From Micrococcaceae bacterium (GTDB taxonomy: Bacteria; Actinomycetota; Actinomycetes; Actinomycetales; Micrococcaceae): 64,000 nucleotides of DNA. Under the pieces are notes generated by a model. The model saw only the letters and a program-made list of their open reading frames with translations, had not been told where the DNA came from and ran no database searches. The stretch is taken from the NCBI GenBank assembly GCA_013393415.1, contig JABXHI010000073.1, positions 1 to 64,000 of the forward strand, written 5' to 3'. A program made the position numbers and the translations under genes. This document shows positions 46,121 through 55,106 of this stretch, in pieces. Position 1 is the stretch's first letter. Each line of letters begins with the position of its first letter.

Positions 46121-48105
46121 TTATCGACCAGCAAGCCGACTTTGGAGCGATGATCTGGCGGGCCGATCCAGAAGCCATTCGGACGGCACAGCTGACTGAA
46201 TTTCGGCAGTACGTGCAAAAACAGGGCGTCGACATTGCTGATGCCTATCAAGAGCTCTGGCAATGGTCGGTCGATGAACCAACGGCCTTTTGGCAGTGCT
46301 TCGCTGAGTTCGCCGGCGTTCACATGGAGCCAGCGTCCGGGCCGATCCGCACAACCGACCCGATGCCACACACCAAGTGGTTCCCCGGTCGACACTTGAA
46401 TTTTGCCCGCCAACTACTTGAGGGCCACGAAGGTACCGCCCTGTTGGCCGTTGCAGAAGACGGACAACAGACCGAGGTCTCGTGGCAACAGCTGCGCCAT
46501 GATGTGGCCGCACTGGCCCAGCACCTCAGGGCCTTGGGTGTGGAACAAGGCGACCGAGTCACTGCTGTGTTACCAAATATCGCCGAAGCGGTGACCGCAT
46601 TTTTAGCAACCGCGTCACTCGGTGCGGTCTGGTCCATTTGTTCACCCGAGTTCGGCCCCGGTGCGATCGCTTCGCGCTTTACGCAGTTAGAGCCGAAAGT
46701 GCTCATCGCCTCACCGGGTCACATTCTGAGTGGCAAGGACCGCGATAACACCGCGACGCTGCAATCGGTGCTGGCAGAAGTATCATCGATCGAGCACGTG
46801 GTATGGGTGGCCGGAGATACGGCCGTCACCGAACCTGCTATTCAGGTGCCAACCGCGCGCTGGGAGGAGATTATCCTCCAGGACGCACCACTGGAATTTA
46901 CTGACGTGGAGTTCAATACACCTCTGTGGGTGCTGTTTTCTTCAGGCACCACAGGCAAGCCGAAGGGGATCGTCCATAGCCACGGCGGAGCGTTACTTGA
47001 GGAACTGAAAATGCTCATGTTCCACACCGAGTTGCGCCCTGGCGATCGGTACCTGAATGTCGCTTCGACAAGTTGGGTGTTGTGGAACGCTCTGGTCAGT
47101 GCACTGGGAGTTGGAGCGACCGCCGTCTTGGTCGATGGCAACCCAACCTACCCATCGCACAGTCGAGTGTGGGAGGTCGCCGCCGCGACGAAGACCACGG
47201 CCCTTGGTGTCAGTGCAGGCCTGATCCACGCGTGTGAGAAAACTGGTGTAGAAGCATCCAAGGATTACGATCTATCAAACCTCAAATGCCTCCAGGTGAC
47301 CGGTTCGCCACTGTCATTGGATGGCTACCGCTGGGTGTACTCCAATGTTGGGGACGTCTGGTTGTCGTCGATGAGTGGTGGAACCGACATCGGCTCCATC
47401 TTCGTGGGGGGTGTGATCACTGAACCGGTCTATGCCGGACACATTCAAGTCCCTGCCCTTGGCGTGCGAGTTGAGTCCTGGGATAACACTGGCAAGCCGA
47501 CCACCGGAAAAGGTGAGCTGGTCGTGACTGACCCGATGCCGTCCATGCCATTGTTTTTCTGGGGCGATGCAGACGGCAGCCGATACCGGGACAGCTATTT
47601 CACCATGTTTCCAGGAGTCTGGCGCCACGGTGACTTTATTGAGTTCAATGAGTCAGGGATTCTGATCCACGGGCGATCCGACTCGACGTTGAATCGTCAC
47701 GGATTACGACTCGGTTCTGCTGAGATCTATGCCGTCGTCGAGGCGATTCCAGAAGTGGCCGAAGCCATGGTGATCGGGGCTGAAATCGGAGCAGAGGATT
47801 ACTACATGCCGCTGTTTATTCAACCGGCCGCAGGTTTCGACGCAGAACGGACTCGTGCCGATATTGTGGCGGCAATTCGCACACACCTATCACCCCGGTA
47901 CTTGCCCGATGACATCATCGAAATGCGGGCCATTCCGCATACCAAGACCGGCAAGAAACTCGAGGTACCGGTGAAGCGGTTATTGCAGGGCGAAGCGGCC
48001 AACGACGTCGTAGATCTTGGTGCGATCGATGATGCCGAGCTCTTTGCGCAATACGCTGCATTCGCCCGAGACTACCTCGAACAACGTACGCGCGCGGCAG
48101 TCTAG
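46117..48105 (+). CDS. Acetoacetate-CoA ligase
   Basis: Adenylate-forming ligase of 662 aa, full length for acetoacetyl-CoA synthetase (converts acetoacetate, ATP and CoA to acetoacetyl-CoA). It has the N-terminal ACAS segment (DAYQELWQWSVDEPTAFWQC), the AMP-binding P-loop SSGTTGKPKGIVHSHGG, SMSGGTDIGSIFVGG and the C-terminal Lys motif IPHTKTGKKLEVPVKRLL. Start overlaps the cupin stop. This gene ties the ring-cleavage hydrolases to acetyl-CoA through the thiolase at 49564. Confidence 0.93.
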   Translation: MIIDQQADFGAMIWRADPEAIRTAQLTEFRQYVQKQGVDIADAYQELWQWSVDEPTAFWQCFAEFAGVHMEPASGPIRTTDPMPHTKWFPGRHLNFARQLLEGHEGTALLAVAEDGQQTEVSWQQLRHDVAALAQHLRALGVEQGDRVTAVLPNIAEAVTAFLATASLGAVWSICSPEFGPGAIASRFTQLEPKVLIASPGHILSGKDRDNTATLQSVLAEVSSIEHVVWVAGDTAVTEPAIQVPTARWEEIILQDAPLEFTDVEFNTPLWVLFSSGTTGKPKGIVHSHGGALLEELKMLMFHTELRPGDRYLNVASTSWVLWNALVSALGVGATAVLVDGNPTYPSHSRVWEVAAATKTTALGVSAGLIHACEKTGVEASKDYDLSNLKCLQVTGSPLSLDGYRWVYSNVGDVWLSSMSGGTDIGSIFVGGVITEPVYAGHIQVPALGVRVESWDNTGKPTTGKGELVVTDPMPSMPLFFWGDADGSRYRDSYFTMFPGVWRHGDFIEFNESGILIHGRSDSTLNRHGLRLGSAEIYAVVEAIPEVAEAMVIGAEIGAEDYYMPLFIQPAAGFDAERTRADIVAAIRTHLSPRYLPDDIIEMRAIPHTKTGKKLEVPVKRLLQGEAANDVVDLGAIDDAELFAQYAAFARDYLEQRTRAAV

Positions 48106-48222
48106 CGACACATCCCCGTCATCACGACGAGAAGAAACCTTGCGCGGCAGACTCAACAAACACGTTCCAAATCGTAGCTGAGTGGTGTCGCCATCCTCCA
48201 GAGACTGATTGAGGAGCTTCAA

Positions 48223-49542
48223 ATGTCTCAAACAACCAATACCGTCACCCAAGTGCTTGGTAGCTCTTGGAAGATCGACGGTCTGACTATCAAAAATCGA
48301 TTTGTTCTCAGCCCGATGGCGGTGCTGCGACCGACCAAAGACGGTCATCCGAGTGAGCAGTCCATCGCTTTTCTGACTCGTCGGGCTCAAGGCGGGGCAG
48401 GACTGCTGATTATTGGCGGTGGATCGGCGACCGTGCGGGGTAACGATGAGGCGCCGTTTAGCCCCTCGATGCGCTTTGACCACGACCGCTACATCCCTGA
48501 ACTCAGGCGGATGGTTGATGCCGTTCATGCGCACGGGACACCGATTTTTGCCCAGATCTTCCCAAGTTTTGGCGCCATGGGTGTGCCAGCAGAAGGTCGA
48601 CCAACTCGAGCCGCGAGTCCGAAACCAGTCCGCATGGCTGCACCACGGTTGCCGAACGGGCTGTTCATCCCGGGCGGCCGCACGATGCCAACTCCTCAGG
48701 AAATCACCAAAGCAGAAATTCTTGAAGTCCAAGAAGAAACCGTGGCCTCGGTGCTCCGGGCGAAAGAAGCTGGATTCGACGGAATCGAGATCGGCGCACA
48801 CATGCGCTACCTGTATTCTTCGTTCCTGTCCCCGCGGACGAACTGGCGAGACGATGAATACGGCGGCTCGGCAGAAAACCGGGCGCGTATCCTCACCGAT
48901 ACAGTACGGGCTATTCGTGCCGAAGTCGGGCCGGATTATCCTGTTGGCCTGCGCATGAGCGTCAATGACCACCTACCGGATGGCCAGGGCCCTCAAGGAT
49001 TTGCCGAAGTTGCGGCGCACGTGGCGAACGAAGGTCTGGGGTATATTGCACTGACCGACGGGAACTACGAGTCCATGGACCAGAACCTGCCGCAAACCTC
49101 CGGGCCCATGCTGTCACACAGCGAGCCGCAGATCTTCCGAGCTGCTCTCCCCGATACCCCATTGCTGCTGAGCAACACGTACGAGCCGGAACAAGCCGCT
49201 CGGGCAATTGAAGATGGCCACGCCGATGCCATCATGCTTGGTCGCCAGTTGCTGGCGGACCCGGACTTCCCAAATAAAGTGCTCCAGAACCGCACGGAGG
49301 CGATCACTTGGTGTGACCATAACAACTCGTGTATCCGCCGGTTGATGACCAATATCCCGGTTCGGTGTTCATTGAACCCCGAAATGGGGAGGGAAGCCGA
49401 ATTGGCCGGAACACCTGAACCGATTTCCATCAGAATAAAGCGACCCGTGGATAAAGCATTCGTCGCAGCAGCTGGTTCGCCGTTGCTGATGGGCATCGCC
49501 GACCGTCTGGCGAAAGCCAAGGCGTCATCAGATAAGAAATAA
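48223..49542 (+). CDS. NADH:flavin oxidoreductase (Old Yellow Enzyme type)
   Basis: FMN-barrel oxidoreductase of 439 aa, related to Old Yellow Enzyme and the N-terminal half of 2,4-dienoyl-CoA reductase: LKNRFVLSPM-like start (IKNRFVLSPMAVLRPT), FDGIEIGAHMRYLYSSFLSP, RTNWRDDEYGGSAENRARIL and IMLGRQLLADPDFPNKV. A Cys-rich stretch (CDHNNSCIRR, VRCSLNPEMGRE) resembles the Fe-S region of the larger homologues, but the C-terminal FAD/NAD domains are absent. It probably reduces an enoate or quinone-like intermediate. GAGGAGCTTCAA precedes the ATG. Confidence 0.87.
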   Translation: MSQTTNTVTQVLGSSWKIDGLTIKNRFVLSPMAVLRPTKDGHPSEQSIAFLTRRAQGGAGLLIIGGGSATVRGNDEAPFSPSMRFDHDRYIPELRRMVDAVHAHGTPIFAQIFPSFGAMGVPAEGRPTRAASPKPVRMAAPRLPNGLFIPGGRTMPTPQEITKAEILEVQEETVASVLRAKEAGFDGIEIGAHMRYLYSSFLSPRTNWRDDEYGGSAENRARILTDTVRAIRAEVGPDYPVGLRMSVNDHLPDGQGPQGFAEVAAHVANEGLGYIALTDGNYESMDQNLPQTSGPMLSHSEPQIFRAALPDTPLLLSNTYEPEQAARAIEDGHADAIMLGRQLLADPDFPNKVLQNRTEAITWCDHNNSCIRRLMTNIPVRCSLNPEMGREAELAGTPEPISIRIKRPVDKAFVAAAGSPLLMGIADRLAKAKASSDKK

Positions 49543-49563
49543 CGACGCTAGGACACATTTCGA

Positions 49564-50775
49564 ATGAAACTCAACCCTGACGATGCTGTCATTGTCGCTG
49601 TCAAACGCACACCTATCGGTCGCGCACTCAAAGGCTCTCTCGCACAAGAACGGCCAGAAGATCTATCCCTCACAGCGGTTTCTGCCGCGCTGGCATCTCT
49701 CCCAACTTTACAGCCCTCAGAACTGGACGACTTCTATCTTGGCTGTGCGGTCCCCGAAGGATTCCAAGGGGACAATATTGCACGGCGAGTGGCGGTGTTG
49801 GCCGGATACGATAAGTTGCCCGCTACCACGGTGAATCGGTTTTGTGCTTCCTCTCTACAGGCAGCGGCAATGGCCTCGCAGGCTATCAAAGCAGGAGATG
49901 CTCAAGCGATTCTCGTTGGGGGAGTTGAGTCAGTTTCGACTCAACGTCCCGTCGAGGTCGAACCCCATCCGGTGTTTCTTGACGCCGCCGACCGAGCCGA
50001 TGGAGCCTTTGAGACCGGAGCGGATTGGATTGATCCTCGGGCAACCGGTGAGATCCCGAATGTCTATATCAGCATGGGTAAGACAGCCGAGTTTGTCGCT
50101 CGAACCACCGGCGCTACCCGGCAAGACCAAGATGATTGGGCGCTCGAGTCGCAGATGCGGGCCACCACCGCCCTGGAGACAAACTATTTTGATGCCGAGA
50201 TCGCTTCACATATGACCTGTGACGGGACCGTTGTAGAGACGGACGACGGGCCACGCTCCACTACAACAGCAGCGGGGCTGGCGGGGCTAAACCCAGCGTT
50301 TCATCCCGAAGGGACGGTAACCGCTGGCAACGCGAGTCCACTCAATGATGGCGCCTCAGCCATGGTCATCATGCGTGCTGCGCGGGCTCAAGAGCTCGGT
50401 ATCACGCCGCTTGCCCGGATTCTAGGAGCAGCGGCGAGTGCACTATCACCTGAGATCATGGGGCTCGGCCCGGTGGAAGCGACCAATACACTCCTGACAC
50501 GACTGGGTTTGACCGTCAACGACATCGACATTGTCGAACTCAACGAAGCCTTTGCTGCGCAGGTCGTACCAGTCGTCGATCAACTCGGCGTCGACCCCTC
50601 CAAAGTGAACCCGTACGGCGGTGCCATTGCATTAGGCCACCCTTTTGGAGCAACCGGCGTTCGCTTGCTGGGCACGCTTCTCAACGGTTTGACGGTTCAA
50701 GACCGCAGCTTGGGTCTTGCCACCCTGTGCGTTGGCGGCGGTCAAGGTATGGCCATGGTTATCGAGAGGATTTGA
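49564..50775 (+). CDS. Acetyl-CoA acyltransferase (thiolase)
   Basis: Thiolase of 403 aa with all catalytic elements: nucleophile Cys in NRFCASSLQAAAMA, NEAFAAQ, His in GGAIALGHPFGATG and Cys in CVGGGQGMAMV. It cleaves 3-oxoacyl-CoA such as acetoacetyl-CoA to acetyl-CoA. It lies 21 bases after the OYE gene, has a weak ribosome site and precedes the thioesterase gene by 2 bases. Confidence 0.93.
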   Translation: MKLNPDDAVIVAVKRTPIGRALKGSLAQERPEDLSLTAVSAALASLPTLQPSELDDFYLGCAVPEGFQGDNIARRVAVLAGYDKLPATTVNRFCASSLQAAAMASQAIKAGDAQAILVGGVESVSTQRPVEVEPHPVFLDAADRADGAFETGADWIDPRATGEIPNVYISMGKTAEFVARTTGATRQDQDDWALESQMRATTALETNYFDAEIASHMTCDGTVVETDDGPRSTTTAAGLAGLNPAFHPEGTVTAGNASPLNDGASAMVIMRAARAQELGITPLARILGAAASALSPEIMGLGPVEATNTLLTRLGLTVNDIDIVELNEAFAAQVVPVVDQLGVDPSKVNPYGGAIALGHPFGATGVRLLGTLLNGLTVQDRSLGLATLCVGGGQGMAMVIERI

Positions 50776-50777
50776 AC

Positions 50778-51173
50778 ATGAGTGCAGTACAACAAATGCT
50801 TCGGGCAGACCAGAGTTTGTCCTTGCTGGGTATCAACGTGGTAAACGAAGCATCCGGATCTGGGGTGGCTACGATGTTGGTCACTCCAGAGATGACCAAT
50901 GGGCACGAAATTTGCCACGGTGGTCTGGTATTTTCCCTAGCGGACACCGTCTTTGCGATTGCCGCCAACGCTGTCAACGCTGGAACGGTCACCTCAGAAA
51001 GCTCCATCAGCTACCTGTCTCCCGCCCGGGCAGGAGACCTATTAGTCGCAGACGCCAACGTGACGTATGAAACCGACCGGCGGGTCATCGTGGACGTCAC
51101 GGTGCGCACCGGAGAAATCACGGTCGCTCTGTACCGAGGTTCAGGACGCACCATCAAGCCCCGAAGCGCCTAG
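50778..51173 (+). CDS. PaaI-type acyl-CoA thioesterase
   Basis: Hot-dog-fold thioesterase of 131 aa. The motif GHEICHGGLVFSLADTVFAI with the HGG turn and Asp is that of PaaI/hydroxyphenylacetyl-CoA thioesterases, which release CoA from stalled aromatic or short acyl-CoAs. ATG 50778 follows GAGAGGA. The gene is 2 bases after the thiolase gene, in the same operon. Confidence 0.88.
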   Translation: MSAVQQMLRADQSLSLLGINVVNEASGSGVATMLVTPEMTNGHEICHGGLVFSLADTVFAIAANAVNAGTVTSESSISYLSPARAGDLLVADANVTYETDRRVIVDVTVRTGEITVALYRGSGRTIKPRSA

Positions 51174-51255
51174 CGCTCGGTTCCGGCTGCACAGATGCAA
51201 GAAGTGAAAGACGACTGGAGCTTAAGCTTTAGAGCGGTGGATGAAAGAGGACAAC

Positions 51256-52056
51256 ATGACTGAAATAAAAACGCGTTCCTTAGATGAAACTATCGGACGA
51301 CGATTAGAAGGCAAGCGCATACTCATTACAGGCACGGGCGGCGGCCAGGGAGCTGCAGCCCAGCAACTCTTTTGTCAGCATGGTGCCCACGTCATCGGCT
51401 GTGATGCCACTCCAGGAGCGGCCGGTGCAACCGCGGCTGAATTGAGTGAACAAGGTTTTCATGCTGAAGGACACGAGGTAGACCTTGCTGACCCGCAGGC
51501 CGCCAAGACCTGGGTGGAGACTTCCATTGAAACTCTCGGTGGAATCGATGTGCTCTACAACAATGCCTCGGCTCCGGCCATCGCGCCGTTTCACGAAATG
51601 ACTCTCGAACAGTGGCGTTTCACCATGGTCAATGAATTAGAGATCATATTTACCGTGACATCGGCTACATGGCCCTACCTCATGAAAACCGGAGGGAGCG
51701 TTATTAATGCTTCCTCTGGCAATGCCAGTATGGGCGTGGCGCCCATGGGATTCGCTGCTCACGCGGCAGCTAAAGCAGGGGTCCTCGGGTTAACCCGACA
51801 GCTAGCTGCCGAAGGAGCAGAATACGGCATTAGGGCCAACGCTGTGACTCCGGGATTTGTTGAAAGTCCAGGTACGCGCGGTATGCCACAAGAGATCAAA
51901 GATTACTTTAGTCAGCGCATCAACTTGTTACCGGGTGCAATCCAACCCGTAGATATTGCATATTGCGCTCTGTTCCTAGCATCTGATGAAAGCCGAATGG
52001 TCTCCGGCAGCGAATACATTGTCGACTCTGGCACTAATGGGGCCCGACCGGCATAG
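51256..52056 (+). CDS. SDR oxidoreductase with His in place of catalytic Tyr
   Basis: Short-chain dehydrogenase of 266 aa. Cofactor motif GTGGGQGAAAQQLF, YNNASAPAI, Ser in INASSGNASMG. Where YxxxK is expected the sequence reads HAAAK (in AAHAAAKAGVLGLTRQ), so the catalytic Tyr is replaced by His, a variant that occurs in some SDR branches. C-terminal part is normal (NAVTPGFVESPGTRGM). ATG 51256 follows AAAGAGGACAAC. It ends the plus-strand run and is followed by a terminator. Confidence 0.85.
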   Translation: MTEIKTRSLDETIGRRLEGKRILITGTGGGQGAAAQQLFCQHGAHVIGCDATPGAAGATAAELSEQGFHAEGHEVDLADPQAAKTWVETSIETLGGIDVLYNNASAPAIAPFHEMTLEQWRFTMVNELEIIFTVTSATWPYLMKTGGSVINASSGNASMGVAPMGFAAHAAAKAGVLGLTRQLAAEGAEYGIRANAVTPGFVESPGTRGMPQEIKDYFSQRINLLPGAIQPVDIAYCALFLASDESRMVSGSEYIVDSGTNGARPA

Positions 52057-52105
52057 TCGCTACTATGCCACCTTTGCGGCCAACGGCCCCAACCTGCAGC
52101 ACAAT

Positions 52106-52143
52106 GGCTCGTAATCACTGAACTCGGTGACTACGAGCCTTTG
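52106..52143. terminator. Bidirectional hairpin terminator
   Basis: GGCTCGTA (52106-52113) pairs with TACGAGCC (52132-52139), extended by TCAC/GTGA inside; T-run follows. It separates the convergent SDR and AraC-type genes. Confidence 0.75.
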
Positions 52144-52182
52144 TGGTTCGTGCCGGCTTTAAAAAGTGCAGCGCGTGTGAGC

Positions 52183-53178
52183 TTAGCCGGACAACAGGTT
52201 TGTATCGTGAGTGAAAGTGCGTTCCAGATGCTCTTTCCGAACCATACTGGGAGCCTTGCCGAAGTACTGACGAAAACTTCGGCTGAAACTTGAAGGGTCT
52301 GTAAAGCCCCAGCTGCTCGCAACGGCTGCAATAGGTGTGGTCGCAAGCGCCGGATCCTGTAGAGCCTTCATGAGCTTTTCAAGGCGTTGGGTCCGGATCC
52401 ATTCAGCAACACCGGTTCCGGACGCTGCAAAAAGGCGATGAACGTAGCGGACAGAAATATAGTGGGCTTGTGCCAGGCGTTCAGGCCCTAGATCGGCCTC
52501 ATGTAAATGCTCCAACGCATAGGCGCGCAACTGTGACAGCATGGTCTTGCCTTGCGAGTGACGTGCCAGGGCAGTGCCATCTTCATCGCTATGGACTGTC
52601 TGGAGGATCGTCAGGAGCATCTCGAAGGCGCCTTCGCTCTCATGGCTCGACAAGTCACCTCGGTCAGCCGCATTCGCCAGCCGGGCAACAAATGGAGCAG
52701 CGAGCTGGACGAACGGGGACTTTTTGGCGCTGAGGCGTTGGGCGGTTTGCTGCGAGATATGATCTGCGCTCGGGCCCAGAAGTTGCTTGGGAAAGCTCAG
52801 CACAAATAACGATAAGCTCCCCGGGGATTCGACAACCGACGGTCGCGAAGTGTCCTGAATTCCCATATCGCCTGCTGTGAGAACGCATCTTCGGTCGTCT
52901 TGGCCGAGCCGGAACTGACCCTGTCGAGCTAGATACAACAAAAAGTGTTCGGGATCAGACTGCGAGATTTCGGTGGGCTCCCGTGCAATCCGGTGCGGAC
53001 TACCGTTGATAGCGCGAATGGTAACCGGCCCAACCTGCGACCCCTTCATCCAGCCCTCGAACGGTTTTGGACCCAATGGGCTGAAGCGTGTTTTGAAGAA
53101 GTGCTCTGCAATCCCACCGGTCCAGTAATCCACGCGGCGTAACGGATTGATTGCCGAAGTATTTAGCAGAGTCGACAT
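52183..53178 (-). CDS. AraC-family transcriptional regulator
   Basis: Regulator of 331 aa with an N-terminal ligand-binding part of the AraC_binding_2 type (HFFKTRFSPLGPKPFEGWMK, YLARQGQFRLGQDDRRCVLT) and a C-terminal pair of HTH motifs (LAQAHYISVRYVHRLFAASG; GFTDPSSFSRSFRQYFGKAP). Related regulators activate aromatic catabolic genes in response to pathway compounds. It lies inside the catabolic island between the SDR and flavoprotein genes, with an operator-like motif just upstream, so it may itself be under TetR control. Confidence 0.9.
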   Translation of the reverse strand: MSTLLNTSAINPLRRVDYWTGGIAEHFFKTRFSPLGPKPFEGWMKGSQVGPVTIRAINGSPHRIAREPTEISQSDPEHFLLYLARQGQFRLGQDDRRCVLTAGDMGIQDTSRPSVVESPGSLSLFVLSFPKQLLGPSADHISQQTAQRLSAKKSPFVQLAAPFVARLANAADRGDLSSHESEGAFEMLLTILQTVHSDEDGTALARHSQGKTMLSQLRAYALEHLHEADLGPERLAQAHYISVRYVHRLFAASGTGVAEWIRTQRLEKLMKALQDPALATTPIAAVASSWGFTDPSSFSRSFRQYFGKAPSMVRKEHLERTFTHDTNLLSG

Positions 53179-53194
53179 TAAACATGCTACCTTC

Positions 53195-53212
53195 CATCCG
53201 GTACGGTTCGTG
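53195..53212 (-). promoter_or_regulatory. Operator-like motif before araC-type gene
   Basis: Minus-strand CACGAACCGTACCGGATG, with one mismatch to the core CGWAWCGNAYCG, 17 bases upstream of the AraC-type start. It abuts the ribosome site GGAAGG. Confidence 0.5.
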
Positions 53213-53263
53213 CCGATTCTAATATGTTGTGATGATATTCACAAGTAGTGTAGGTAGAGGGAT

Positions 53264-53289
53264 GCCCTACCTCAAGTTAGAGGTAGGGC
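53264..53289. terminator. Hairpin, possible terminator
   Basis: GCCCTACCTC (53264-53273) and GAGGTAGGGC (53280-53289) form a perfect 10-bp stem with a six-base loop, 67 bases past the stop of the minus-strand flavoprotein gene. No clear T-run, so termination is uncertain. Confidence 0.5.
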
Positions 53290-53355
53290 GTCTGCTGAAG
53301 AGTTTATGACTGTCTCCCATAACTCGGGAGCCCCTTGGCGCTGAGTGCTACGAGA

Positions 53356-54963
53356 CTAGGCGTTATTGCCGTTGCGTAGGCGGGCTGGCCAGATGCCCGA
53401 CTTGCCTGGAGCGAGGATGCCGTTGGGGTCGAGGACGTCTTTGATGGTTTCATTGAATCGTCGTTGTGAGTGATTGTTGAATCCAAACTGGTCTGCGGCG
53501 AGGTCCATGAACGAGAGGTGTGCACGGTATTCGCCATATCCCTTCTTGCCGGCGATGGCCACCATCTTCTTGGCGACCTCGTACGCTCGACGGGTTTGAT
53601 CTTCATCCTTAGTGTCGAAGGCAAGCACATTAATGAAGGTGGTCGACCGTGCGTTGATAGGAAGCAGTCCGGCCATGTGGTCTAGGCCGGCTTCCTGGAC
53701 CATTTCTTTCATGAAAGACAGCGCGGCCAGGGTATCGGTTGTGGTCATTGGGATAACCGGTGAGAAGTCAACGTGTCCGCCTTCTTCTCCGCCGTACCAG
53801 GAGGCCATCTTGTATAGGTCGAGGTTCGGGATCCCGATTTGGATCTGTTCGTGTGGGTTTTGTAGATTCTTCCACTCGGATTTTTCGTATTTTTCACCGG
53901 TGACTTCAACGCCGGAAATTGATTCGAAACGCTTTTTGAGTTTCGCGTAACGGTGATCCACAACTGCTTCATCGCCGTACAGGGCAAAGCGCATCATCCA
54001 GCGGCCAAGGTTCAGTTCTTTGGCGATTTTGTCGATGATATGTTCTGGCATCGGGCCGTCGCCATCCCACCAATCTTTTCGGGATGACATCATGGAGGCC
54101 ATAATCAGTGTGTTGGAGAACTGTGGGCGCATATCGATTGTGCCATCAAGCATGAGTTCACGAAGTGCATCCACGATAGGACCGATGTCATCGTCGTTCC
54201 ATGAACGCAGCCACAGAGGCATGTAGACCTCGGGCTTTGGCATGAGCCAGTAGCCCATTTTTGTGACAATGCCGTAGTTCGATTGCATGAATAGCTCGGT
54301 CGAGGTCGGGCCTAAGCCGCGCTTGTATAGCGGCCAGGTCTTATTGCCTTCCATTGCGCCCATGCCTGTGCGGATAAGGTCGCCGTCTGGTAGGACAACT
54401 TCCATCCCACAGTGTGACGCCTGGTCAATTGAGTAAGGCATATAGGTCAGGCCGTGGTCCAGGGTGTTTGAAACGACGCCACCCCAGCCAACGTCAACGA
54501 TAGAAGCTACCAAGTCGTGGCCGCCTGTTTCTATCGCTTCATACAGGTCGATCCAGCTGACGCCGGGTTCCACCATGGCGTAACCCAGTTCTTCGTTGAT
54601 CTCCAGTACTTGGTTCATGCTTTCAAACGACACAATAATCGATCCGTTGACCTGTGGAGCCGGTCCGCCGTAACTATTGTTTTTTCCGCGGCCAATCGGC
54701 CACAGCGGGATGCGGTGCTCATTTGCTAGGCGGACGATTTCTTGGACCTCTTCGGTGCTGGTTGGCTTCACGACAGCAGCAGCAAGGTTGGTGGTCCAAG
54801 TAGAGATTTGGTACGGGTCGCGGTATGCTCTGAGGGTCTCGGCGTCAGAGGCGACTTTCTCTGCGCCCAACGCTGCAACAAAGGCATCCAGGGCCTTTTC
54901 TAGGCCTTCTTCTGTGACGCCGGGTGGGACAGCTTTGGTTAGGTTTTCAACGTTTTGAGTCAT
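53356..54963 (-). CDS. VAO-family flavoprotein oxidase (eugenol oxidase-like)
   Basis: FAD-linked oxidase/dehydrogenase of 535 aa in the vanillyl-alcohol oxidase / 4-cresol dehydrogenase / eugenol oxidase group, which oxidises para-substituted phenols at the benzylic carbon. The PCMH-type FAD domain is clear: PLWPIGRGKNNSYGGPAPQV, VEPGVSWIDLYEAIE, GWGGVVSNTLDHGLTYMPYS. The C-terminal end (FNETIKDVLDPNGILAPGKS) is typical. Start at 54963 (MTQNVENL, GAAAGGAAG upstream) is preferred over an upstream ATG at 55008. No cytochrome subunit gene is adjacent, so an oxidase is likelier than 4-cresol dehydrogenase. Confidence 0.88.
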   Translation of the reverse strand: MTQNVENLTKAVPPGVTEEGLEKALDAFVAALGAEKVASDAETLRAYRDPYQISTWTTNLAAAVVKPTSTEEVQEIVRLANEHRIPLWPIGRGKNNSYGGPAPQVNGSIIVSFESMNQVLEINEELGYAMVEPGVSWIDLYEAIETGGHDLVASIVDVGWGGVVSNTLDHGLTYMPYSIDQASHCGMEVVLPDGDLIRTGMGAMEGNKTWPLYKRGLGPTSTELFMQSNYGIVTKMGYWLMPKPEVYMPLWLRSWNDDDIGPIVDALRELMLDGTIDMRPQFSNTLIMASMMSSRKDWWDGDGPMPEHIIDKIAKELNLGRWMMRFALYGDEAVVDHRYAKLKKRFESISGVEVTGEKYEKSEWKNLQNPHEQIQIGIPNLDLYKMASWYGGEEGGHVDFSPVIPMTTTDTLAALSFMKEMVQEAGLDHMAGLLPINARSTTFINVLAFDTKDEDQTRRAYEVAKKMVAIAGKKGYGEYRAHLSFMDLAADQFGFNNHSQRRFNETIKDVLDPNGILAPGKSGIWPARLRNGNNA

Positions 54964-55106
54964 CGTAATCTTCCTTTCGAAATTCGTACATCTGGTGACA
55001 TTCATCACGCCAAGTTCTTCGGGCTCTTAGGGGGAAATTGAGTTGATGGTGCACTGGCTGCGCAGTGGTGTGTAGTATCCGCATAGGGCCCAGCTGGCTG
55101 GATTGA

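Noticed and set aside
44496-48105. Homogentisate/tyrosine pathway
   Set aside because: FAH and acetoacetate-CoA ligase would fit, but no homogentisate dioxygenase, 4-hydroxyphenylpyruvate dioxygenase or maleylacetoacetate isomerase is present, and the hydroxylases are MhpA-type.
47980-48972. 330-codon minus-strand frame opposite the OYE gene
   Set aside because: It is antisense to a well-recognised enzyme gene, is rich in Arg/His/Cys, and has no domain or ribosome site.
54973-54991. Operator-like site before the VAO-type oxidase gene (GTACGAATTTCGAAAGG)
   Set aside because: It resembles the half-sites but does not fit the core CGWAWCGNAYCG and overlaps the ribosome site, so I left it out of the motif set.
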